The translations under genes and the position numbers were made by a program. This document shows, piece after piece, positions 6,891-12,764 of a stretch of 13,936 nt of DNA (positions within the stretch are counted from its first letter, which is position 1; each line of letters begins with the position of its first letter). The stretch covers positions 1-13,936 of the forward strand of contig CAAFYU010000024.1 of NCBI GenBank assembly GCA_900767135.1. The letters run 5' to 3'. Below the pieces are notes generated by a model. That model had not been told where the DNA came from, did not search any database, and was given only the letters and a program-made list of their open reading frames with translations. Source of the DNA: Candidatus Gastranaerophilales bacterium (lineage in GTDB: Bacteria; Cyanobacteriota; Vampirovibrionia; Gastranaerophilales; Gastranaerophilaceae).

Positions 6891-7734
6891 TTTGCACATT
6901 CACACCCTTTATTCAGACGGTGTGTTCTCGCCCGAGAAAATTGTAGACACCGCAATTGACGTCGGATTAAATGTAATTGCTCTTACAGATCACGATAATG
7001 TTTTGTCGTGTCCGGTCGCCAAAGATTATTTAAAAAAGACAAATAAAGAAGATAAATTGGAAATTATTCAGGGTATTGAAGTTAACACCCTTTATAAAAA
7101 CTATGAAGTTCACATTCTGGGTTATTTTATGAATGTAAACGACAGTGATTTTCAAAGTATGCTAAAAACACAGCAACAGGCTCGTGTTGAACAGGCTAAT
7201 GCTATAATTGATTTGTTGGCGAAAAAAGAGGGAATTCGTATTAAATTCGACGACATAAAAAAACAAGTTGCAGAAGGTGGAAGTATAGGACGTCCACATA
7301 TTGCAAAAGCAATTACAAATGCCGGTGGAACATCTAGTGTTATTGAGGCTTATGCTAAATATATCCACGATGATTCGCCTGTTTATGTTCAGAGAAAAAC
7401 TGTTTCTCCGCAAGATGCTGTCGAAATTATCTATGATGCAGGTGGAATTCCTGTAATTGCCCACCCTCACGATATTGATATTGCAGAAGATTTAATAAAA
7501 GAACTTATGCAGTATGGTTTGCGTGGAATTGAGGCTTATCATAGAAAGCATTCTCCTGCTTGTGTTGAATATTTCTCATCAATGGCTGAAGAACTTGGTT
7601 TGATTGTTACAGGCGGATCTGATTTCCATGCTCCAAACATTATGAACGGACAAATTGTTCTCGGTAAAAACTTTGTTCCGGAATGGGTTTACGACAAATT
7701 GATTGCAGAGAAAAAACGTATTGACATGGCGTAG
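6880..7734 (+). CDS. PHP-domain phosphoesterase (YciV/TrpH/RNase AM type)
   Basis: The protein has 284 residues. The PHP metal-site motifs are intact: H6-x-H8 and D13 in DLHIHTLYSDG, H38 in LTDHDN, E67 in GIEVN, H78 in VHILGY, then RPHIA, AHPHD and GGSDFHAPN. The order and the inserted middle segment match the YciV/TrpH group, whose members act as 5'-3' exoribonuclease on short RNAs (RNase AM) or as 3',5'-nucleoside bisphosphate phosphatase. Histidinol phosphatase is less likely given the motif set and neighbours. The start at ATG 6880 has GAGG at 6873-6876 and lies inside the ymdB end, so translation is probably coupled. With rny and ymdB it makes a plausible RNA-degradation set; the exact substrate is not decided by sequence. 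Confidence 0.88.
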   Translation: MKSDLHIHTLYSDGVFSPEKIVDTAIDVGLNVIALTDHDNVLSCPVAKDYLKKTNKEDKLEIIQGIEVNTLYKNYEVHILGYFMNVNDSDFQSMLKTQQQARVEQANAIIDLLAKKEGIRIKFDDIKKQVAEGGSIGRPHIAKAITNAGGTSSVIEAYAKYIHDDSPVYVQRKTVSPQDAVEIIYDAGGIPVIAHPHDIDIAEDLIKELMQYGLRGIEAYHRKHSPACVEYFSSMAEELGLIVTGGSDFHAPNIMNGQIVLGKNFVPEWVYDKLIAEKKRIDMA

Positions 7735-7743
7735 AGGTACATC

Positions 7744-8382
7744 ATGAAAAAACATTACTGGAAACTGGAATATTCAATAGCTTTATTCGTTTTTTTAGGA
7801 ATTTTGTTGCTTGTAATGCCTGTTTCTATTGAAAACACTCGTCAAGCAAACTTTATTTCAAAATGGAATGAAAAATTAAATCGTGTTGAATACATGTTTT
7901 CAGTAATAAATGCCCATATTTCAGACGATATGTTGAAAAGCATGACTAAGGCTAAAACCGCTGATGAACGAGAAAAAGTTCTTTTGACGATTGTAAAACC
8001 ATATCTTCGCATTGATATTGATGCAAACCCTGTTCGTCACTATCGTCCGAGGTATATGAACGGAACAAGGGTTTATAAAGGTCAGGCATACTTTTTTGAC
8101 GATTTTTATTTCGCTGAAAATAATACCATTGTCGGGCTGAAAGATATTAAGACAGAGAGCGAAAACGATGTTTTATTTATTATGATGTTTGATATGAATG
8201 GGATTTTACCTCCAAATCGCTGGGGAAAAGATATTTTCGGCGTAAATATTTATGATGGCGGAAAGATTGAACCTTTTGGATTTGACAAATCAATGCAAGA
8301 GCTGAAAAAAGACTGTTCTTCAAACGGCACAGGCGTATATTGCTCATACTACTACAAAATCGGTGGCGGATTTGAGGAGTAA
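7744..8382 (+). CDS. Membrane-anchored pilin-like protein without a canonical prepilin leader
   Basis: The protein has 212 residues and one N-terminal membrane helix (about 10-28), then an extracytoplasmic domain. Residues 150-200 align without a gap to residues 180-230 of the pilin-like protein at the window's left edge: 17 of 51 identical, including D-x-N-G, P-N, G-x-D-x-F, a G/I/P/G series and C191-x5-G-x-Y-C200. The N-terminus MKKHYWKLEYSIALF lacks Gly or Ala before the helix, but Y5 to E9 copies the spacing of F1 to E5 in pilins, so it may be a degenerate minor pseudopilin or a plain membrane-anchored relative. The start has AGAGG (7733-7737) overlapping the PHP stop codon, 9 bases after that gene, so it is last in the ymdB-PHP operon. 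Why it sits with RNA-turnover genes is unknown. Confidence 0.8.
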   Translation: MKKHYWKLEYSIALFVFLGILLLVMPVSIENTRQANFISKWNEKLNRVEYMFSVINAHISDDMLKSMTKAKTADEREKVLLTIVKPYLRIDIDANPVRHYRPRYMNGTRVYKGQAYFFDDFYFAENNTIVGLKDIKTESENDVLFIMMFDMNGILPPNRWGKDIFGVNIYDGGKIEPFGFDKSMQELKKDCSSNGTGVYCSYYYKIGGGFEE

Positions 8383-8425
8383 GTTTTCCAGCCACCACCT
8401 ATGGTAAAATCTTTTTTAAATCGGA

Positions 8426-8454
8426 TTTACAAAACCTCTAAAAAGTGCTATACT
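8426..8454 (+). promoter_or_regulatory. Promoter of leucyl aminopeptidase
   Basis: TTTACA (8426-8431), a 17-base spacer and TATACT (8449-8454) with TGC just before it form a near-consensus sigma-70 promoter. Expected transcription start is near 8461, giving a leader of about 20 bases with AAGGAG at 8468-8473. Confidence 0.8.
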
Positions 8455-8481
8455 TTCCTTAGTTAAAAAGGAGAGAAGATT

Positions 8482-9879
8482 ATGAAAATTAGTGTTTCAA
8501 ATGACGTAAAATCAACTCCTGTGGAAGTTTTGGTTGTAAACCAATTTGAAGGTGAAAAAACTTCTGTGGAGCTTGCAAATACTTATGCAGTTGATAAAGA
8601 CCATTTTGAAGGCAAATTCGGCCAAACTTATCTTATCCACACGCTTGGACAAATTCCGGCTGATAAGGTATTGATTGTCGGATTTGGTAAAAAAGAAGAA
8701 TTTGACCATAACAAAATGAGAGAAGCTGTTGCAAAAGCAGTTAAAAAATTACAACAAATCAAAGCTAAAAAAGCGGCTTTTGATTTTGAGGTTAGCTTAG
8801 ATTATGGAAAATCAGCTGCAATTGGTGCTATGATTGCTGATTACGCTTATGATGAATATAAATCAGAAAAGGCTCATCACCTAGATGAAATCGTTTTTGC
8901 AAAATTTTCAAAAGAAACAGTTGAAGAAGGTGTTGTATTTGGCGAAGCTATGAAATTCACTCGTGACTTGGCAAATACTCCTGCTCAAATTGCAACTCCG
9001 GAAAAACTTGCTCAAATTGCAGCTGGTTTGGAAGGTGTTGAAACTAAGATTTTTGATAAAGACGAAGTTGCAAGAATGGGCATGAATGCATATTTAGCAG
9101 TAGGACAAGGTAGCGTAAATCCTCCAAAATTCATTCACATGAAATATACAGGCAAAAATGTTAAGAAAAAAATTGCACTTATCGGTAAAGGAATTTGCTT
9201 CGACGCCGGCGGTCTTGATATTAAACCTGCATCTTCAATGCTTACAATGAAAGACGATATGTCTGGTGCAGCTTGTGTCTTGGGTGTAATGCGTGCCGTT
9301 GCAAAATTACAACCTGATATGGAAGTTCACGGCATCATTGCAGCTTGTGAAAATATGCCATCAGGCTCATCTTACAAACCGGGTGACATTTTAACAGCTA
9401 AAAACGGTAAGACAATTGAAGTTGATAATACTGACGCTGAGGGTAGAATTACGTTGGCAGATGCACTTTGCTATGCTTGCGAACTTGGTGTTGACGAAGT
9501 CGTTGATATCGCAACATTAACAGGAGCTTGCGTTGTTGCGCTTGGCTCAACTATTTCAGGCATTATGGGAAATGACGACGAGCTTGTTGAAAGACTTGTT
9601 GAAACAGGTAAAGAATCCGGTGAAAAATTCTGGAAACTTCCGATGGATAAAGACTATTTTAATAGTTTGAAATCAGAAATTGCCGATATGAAAAACACAG
9701 GTTCAAGAATGGGCGGAGCTTCAATTGCAGGTGTATTTTTACAAGAATTTGTTAAAGATACAAAATGGGCTCACATTGATATCGCAGGAACTGCATATCT
9801 CGAAAAACCGCAAAAAGAATTTATTGCAGGTTCAACAGGTGCAGGAGTCCGAACTCTTTTGAACTATGTGACAAAATAG
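8482..9879 (+). CDS. pepA: Leucyl aminopeptidase (peptidase family M17)
   Basis: This 465-residue cytosolic two-metal aminopeptidase removes N-terminal residues, often leucine, from peptides. The C-terminal catalytic domain shows all M17 landmarks: K236 and D241 in GKGICFDAGG, D259 in MKDDMSGAA, and D318/E320 with R322 in NTDAEGR. The N-terminal domain (about 1-160) is the usual less conserved macro-like part, and FTRDLANTPAQ marks the linker into the catalytic half. Length is slightly below the roughly 500 of Escherichia coli PepA but within the family. The ATG at 8482 follows AAGGAG by 8 bases. It has its own promoter and terminator, so it is monocistronic. E. coli PepA also binds DNA; nothing here shows that activity. 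Confidence 0.95.
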   Translation: MKISVSNDVKSTPVEVLVVNQFEGEKTSVELANTYAVDKDHFEGKFGQTYLIHTLGQIPADKVLIVGFGKKEEFDHNKMREAVAKAVKKLQQIKAKKAAFDFEVSLDYGKSAAIGAMIADYAYDEYKSEKAHHLDEIVFAKFSKETVEEGVVFGEAMKFTRDLANTPAQIATPEKLAQIAAGLEGVETKIFDKDEVARMGMNAYLAVGQGSVNPPKFIHMKYTGKNVKKKIALIGKGICFDAGGLDIKPASSMLTMKDDMSGAACVLGVMRAVAKLQPDMEVHGIIAACENMPSGSSYKPGDILTAKNGKTIEVDNTDAEGRITLADALCYACELGVDEVVDIATLTGACVVALGSTISGIMGNDDELVERLVETGKESGEKFWKLPMDKDYFNSLKSEIADMKNTGSRMGGASIAGVFLQEFVKDTKWAHIDIAGTAYLEKPQKEFIAGSTGAGVRTLLNYVTK

Positions 9880-9889
9880 AAAAAATTAA

Positions 9890-9906
9890 TGGAGAAAACT
9901 TCTCCA
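9890..9906. other. Small hairpin just after pepA
   Basis: TGGAGAA (9890-9896) pairs with TTCTCCA (9900-9906) around a 3-base loop, without a T tract. It is the first of two hairpins in tandem after the pepA stop codon and may assist the stronger terminator that follows. Confidence 0.5.
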
Positions 9907-9913
9907 CTATACC

Positions 9914-9946
9914 AAAAAGGTTGGGTTACAAAATCCAACCTTTTTT
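9914..9946. terminator. Bidirectional terminator between pepA and amidase gene
   Basis: AAAAAGGTTGG (9914-9924) pairs with CCAACCTTTTT (9935-9945), an 11-bp stem with a 10-base loop and T runs on both strands. It separates two convergent genes ending at 9879 and 9952. Confidence 0.9.
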
Positions 9947-9951
9947 ATTAT

Positions 9952-11316
9952 TTATTCCTCAAAATATTTTTCTATCGCTGTCGCAACAGATTTTGCATAT
10001 TCCTTTTGAAATTCCGGAGTAATCAGCTTCGCATTGTCTTCCGGATTAATGAGATATGATGTTTCTATAAGAATGCTTAAAGCATTTGTGTTACGAACAA
10101 CCGCAAAGCTACCTTGGCGAACTTTATCATTATTTACGCCCAAATCAGATGTAACTTGCGTCATAATCGTATCAGCAAGCGATTTTGCCTCAGGGTAGTA
10201 ATAATAAATACTTGTGCCACTGTTTTTGTTCGGATCAGCACCGTCAGGCAAGGCGTTGCAATGCAAGCTTACAAAAATAACCGCTTCTTCTTGATTTGTA
10301 AAATCAACACGCTCTTTTAACCCCACGTAACTGTCGTCGGTTCGCGTCATTAAAACCTTTGCACCTGACTTTTTTAAATCTGCTTCCAGATATTTTGCAA
10401 ATTCCAGGTTTAAATCTTTTTCTTTGTCACCAAGACAACCGATTCCACCGATTTCTGAACCGCCATGACCGGCATCAATCACAATTTTGATGTTATGCAA
10501 AGGTTTTCTTGATTTCACACAAATTGGTTTTCGGATTTTTAAAACAAAATCATTTCCTTGATATTCTCCACTATATCCGTAAAGTTTTTCGCTTCCGGTT
10601 GCCTCTTTCATAGAAAAATCAAAGGAATAAACATTATCAGAATTGTCTTTCACATTATAAAATTTAAGCAAAAACGGTTCACCTTCAACCATTTCAAACG
10701 GAACACGTTTGTCAAGGTGAAAAACGAATTTGAAATATTGCTGGTCGTCCTCATAATCATATCCGCTAAGAGTTGCAGAAGTAGAATTAAAACCTTCCAT
10801 ATAAGGTTTTACATTCGTTTTGGCAATCCAACCATATTGTTTTTCGCCTAGCAAAACTCGATAAAACCCGCCTTTTTCTCCATCTACAAGTAATTCAATA
10901 TTCCGTTGCAAATGTGCCATGCGGTTAATTCCGGCATCAATTGGGCTTGAACGCAAAGGAGCTCCTTCTGTTGTGACATATACTGATTTTTTTTCGGGGT
11001 AAGGAAAAAATTGCAAAGGCAAATTGCATTCTGTTTTAATGATAGGTTTAGAAATTTCGTAAACTTGTTTTTCGCTATCGGTTTGCAAAACAAACATGTT
11101 TGAACCCTGGTTAAGCTTTACAACATAAGCAAAAGCACCAGTCTGATGAAGGGGAACATCTTGCCCGTTGATTTTTAACGGTTTGTCAGACGAGCCAATA
11201 AAAAATGTTGAATTTGCGTTTATTATGACGTTTTGGCTTTTAGGATAAACCACGTCAAAAGCAAGGCAACTGTTGCCTAATAATACCAATCCCAATAATA
11301 AAATCATTTTTTTCAT
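9952..11316 (-). CDS. Periplasmic N-acetylmuramoyl-L-alanine amidase with SH3b domain (Amidase_3)
   Basis: The protein has 454 residues counted from the ATG at 11316. A signal peptide (MKKMILLLGLVLLGNSCLA, cleavage likely after A19) directs it out of the cytoplasm; the cysteine is not in a proper lipobox. A middle SH3b domain (roughly 105-165, with APLRSSPID and YGWIAKTNV) probably binds cell wall. The C-terminal zinc amidase domain begins KIVIDAGHGG and shows the ligands H284, E299 and H352 (SLHCNA) plus catalytic E418 in ILIETSYLINPEDN. It cleaves the bond between N-acetylmuramic acid and L-alanine in peptidoglycan, as AmiC-type enzymes do in daughter-cell separation. A TTG at 11334 is in frame but adds residues before the signal peptide. 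No Shine-Dalgarno precedes the ATG, and a -10 element ends 7 bases before it. Confidence 0.92.
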   Translation of the reverse strand: MKKMILLLGLVLLGNSCLAFDVVYPKSQNVIINANSTFFIGSSDKPLKINGQDVPLHQTGAFAYVVKLNQGSNMFVLQTDSEKQVYEISKPIIKTECNLPLQFFPYPEKKSVYVTTEGAPLRSSPIDAGINRMAHLQRNIELLVDGEKGGFYRVLLGEKQYGWIAKTNVKPYMEGFNSTSATLSGYDYEDDQQYFKFVFHLDKRVPFEMVEGEPFLLKFYNVKDNSDNVYSFDFSMKEATGSEKLYGYSGEYQGNDFVLKIRKPICVKSRKPLHNIKIVIDAGHGGSEIGGIGCLGDKEKDLNLEFAKYLEADLKKSGAKVLMTRTDDSYVGLKERVDFTNQEEAVIFVSLHCNALPDGADPNKNSGTSIYYYYPEAKSLADTIMTQVTSDLGVNNDKVRQGSFAVVRNTNALSILIETSYLINPEDNAKLITPEFQKEYAKSVATAIEKYFEE

Positions 11317-11322
11317 AACAAG

Positions 11323-11331
11323 ATAATAGCA
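11323..11331 (-). promoter_or_regulatory. Extended -10 element placing transcription start at the amidase ATG
   Basis: On the minus strand TGC (11331-11329) is followed by TATTAT (11328-11323). Six bases (CTTGTT) then separate it from the A of the ATG at 11316, the usual position of transcription start. The -35 region (TGTAAA, 11351-11346) is weak. This suggests a leaderless mRNA. Confidence 0.5.
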
Positions 11332-11373
11332 CAATTTTGATTGTTTTTACAGATATGATTTCTAAATAAAATT

Positions 11374-11398
11374 TTAATAAAATGTGTATTTTTATTAA
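11374..11398. other. All-AT inverted repeat in the divergent amidase/small-gene gap
   Basis: TTAATAAAA (11374-11382) and TTTTATTAA (11390-11398) form a 9-bp AT-only stem with a 7-base loop. It could be a binding site for a dimeric regulator or only a product of AT-rich composition. Nothing else definite is seen in the 179-97-base gap besides promoter-like and leader sequence. Confidence 0.25.
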
Positions 11399-11470
11399 TT
11401 GACTAAATGCTTCTCGTAGTGTCATTTTTTGAAAACAAAGTTTGAAGAGGTAGCAAAAATTTTTCGTTTT

Positions 11471-11507
11471 ATGTTTTGATAGATGTATGTAACAAAACAA
11501 GGAAAGG
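11471..11507 (+). promoter_or_regulatory. Leader segment shared with the next orphan gene (copy 1)
   Basis: The blocks ATGTTTT (11471-11477), TATGTA (11486-11491), AAACAAG (11495-11501) and AAAGG (11503-11507) occur here in the same order as upstream of the gene at 12010. Both segments are 37 bases long and end 6-7 bases before the start codon. AAAGG includes the ribosome binding site; TATGTA could be a -10 element. Confidence 0.45.
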
Positions 11508-11513
11508 AGAACT

Positions 11514-11765
11514 ATGACTCTTATAGCAAAAGATATGGGACAAACTAACGGTAAATATTTGGTTAACGTTAGAACCGCAAATCCGAAAGGTTTACTTGGA
11601 GACGCTGGCTATATAAGACGATTTGATGATGAGGCTGCTGCAAAAAATTATATTGAACAGGTGAATAAAACCGGTGAAGATGTTTTTGCAAAAAATGATG
11701 AACAAAATCAAGCTCCTTTGCCATTACAAAGACATGAAGGCGATACTTTTGAACATTCAAAATAA
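11514..11765 (+). CDS. Small hypothetical protein, 83 residues
   Basis: I do not recognise this family. The protein is soluble and acidic to neutral, with no signal peptide or membrane segment. Residues 1-55 look like a small alpha/beta fold: a strand-rich start (KYLVNVRT), a glycine turn (GLLGDAGYIRRF), then a helix (DDEAAAKNYIEQV). The last 25 residues are polar and probably unstructured. The ATG at 11514 follows AAGGAG by only 4 bases; no competing start is better. It is flanked by its own leader and a strong hairpin, so it is probably transcribed alone. That support, the good ribosome binding site and protein-like composition make it a likely real gene. Confidence 0.7.
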   Translation: MTLIAKDMGQTNGKYLVNVRTANPKGLLGDAGYIRRFDDEAAAKNYIEQVNKTGEDVFAKNDEQNQAPLPLQRHEGDTFEHSK

Positions 11766-11795
11766 ATTGGATTGCATGGTTTAAATATTAAATAA

Positions 11796-11822
11796 TTGTG
11801 GCGAAAGGATATTTCGCCACAA
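11796..11822 (+). terminator. Strong hairpin after the 83-residue gene, probable terminator
   Basis: A perfect 11-bp stem pairs TTGTGGCGAAA (11796-11806) with TTTCGCCACAA (11812-11822) around a 5-base loop. No T run follows at once; seven T residues come about 20 bases later (11843-11849), so termination may be atypical. The rest of the gap to 12009 holds a possible small hairpin at 11881-11896 and the leader copy at 11966-12002. Confidence 0.6.
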
Positions 11823-11965
11823 ATTAGTGATGCAATTCGTAATTTTTTTACTAAAATATTGTTGTAAAGAAATGTAAACTTGCCCCAAGGGTGGCATTAA
11901 TCCTTGTTGTCGCAATAGTTTTTGAGCATACGAGTTGATATGTTAAGGCAATTTTCAAAGTCCTA

Positions 11966-12002
11966 ATGTTTTAATCAATATGTAGTGTAGAAACAAGAAA
12001 GG
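11966..12002 (+). promoter_or_regulatory. Leader segment shared with the previous orphan gene (copy 2)
   Basis: It carries ATGTTTT (11966-11972), TATGTA (11979-11984), AAACAAG (11991-11997) and AAAGG (11998-12002), matching the segment at 11471-11507 with small internal shifts. It ends 7 bases before the start codon at 12010. Confidence 0.45.
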
Positions 12003-12009
12003 TGTAGTA

Positions 12010-12504
12010 ATGGCAGTAGAAGCAGTTAAAATTCATTCTGTTGAACCTCAGCAATCTCCAAAAACAAAGATGAAATCACAACAAAATATTACATCAAGTC
12101 CTGAGGTTGATGAAGAAAAATCGAATGCCGCAAGATTGATGATTGGAGCAACAGCATTGGCGGCAGTAATCGGCTTGGGTATAGCGGGTTACCATGGAAA
12201 ACTAGGCAAAGGAGTTGAAGAACTTTTACGTGGAACTGAAAAAGGTTCTAAAAAGGCTCAAGATGCAGTTGAAGAACTTACTGAAAGTGGTGGAAAGCCC
12301 GGAAGAGCAGGTGCACCTGTTCTATATGATGATGTTCCGGTGAATAGCGGTGTTTTTGGACAAGATATATATGATCCATTAGATTCAAGAAATGCACATG
12401 ATATAATGAGTCCATATTATCAAAATCCACTTAGTACCTATGGCGAAGATGCATTTGGGAATCCGTTAGACAGTCCTTTGGGCGGTGGATTCGGTGGCAT
12501 ATAA
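12010..12504 (+). CDS. Hypothetical single-pass membrane protein with Gly/Pro-rich tail, 164 residues
   Basis: I do not recognise this family. Residues 1-40 are polar and likely disordered. A single hydrophobic segment spans about 43-61 (LMIGATALAAVIGLGIAGY). HGKLGKGVEELLRG and a Lys/Glu-rich helical stretch follow. The C-terminal half is rich in Asp, Pro, Gly, Tyr and Asn and ends in PLGGGFGGI, without cysteines. There is no cleavable signal peptide because the hydrophobic segment is internal. The ATG at 12010 follows AGAAAGG by 7 bases. A clear terminator at 12558 ends the unit before tuf. The tail composition suggests an extended or low-complexity segment; function unknown. Confidence 0.75.
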   Translation: MAVEAVKIHSVEPQQSPKTKMKSQQNITSSPEVDEEKSNAARLMIGATALAAVIGLGIAGYHGKLGKGVEELLRGTEKGSKKAQDAVEELTESGGKPGRAGAPVLYDDVPVNSGVFGQDIYDPLDSRNAHDIMSPYYQNPLSTYGEDAFGNPLDSPLGGGFGGI

Positions 12505-12557
12505 TATTAGGTGAAAAACAAGCTTAGCTGAAATTATTGTATTAATAAAAAAATCAG

Positions 12558-12584
12558 GATTGGGCGTATTTGCCCAATCTTTTC
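12558..12584 (+). terminator. Intrinsic terminator upstream of tuf
   Basis: GATTGGGC (12558-12565) pairs with GCCCAATC (12572-12579), 8 bp with a 6-base loop, followed by TTTTC and more T. It ends the unit of the 164-residue gene and isolates tuf from upstream transcription. Confidence 0.85.
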
Positions 12585-12670
12585 TTATGACTAATGTTTT
12601 AGAGTTTTTGCAATTTGATATCTTTGGTAAAAGAGGTTTTTGGTATATTTACGAAAATTATCAAGACTTG

Positions 12671-12698
12671 TTGACAAAAAAGTTTGAGCAAATATTAT
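12671..12698 (+). promoter_or_regulatory. Strong promoter of tuf
   Basis: A perfect -35 TTGACA (12671-12676), a 16-base spacer and TATTAT (12693-12698) form a strong sigma-70 promoter. The expected leader is about 60 bases, with AAAAGGAG (12748-12755) 9 bases before the start codon. Confidence 0.75.
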
Positions 12699-12764
12699 AT
12701 ATTTAAATGGCTTAAAATACCAAATTAGTATTGTAGTATAAACTAGAAAAAGGAGATTAATCTC

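Noticed and set aside
11881..11896. TGCC/GGCA hairpin as a riboswitch or regulatory RNA before the 164-residue gene
   Set aside because: The stem is four pairs with an internal mismatch, and no known riboswitch core could be recognised.
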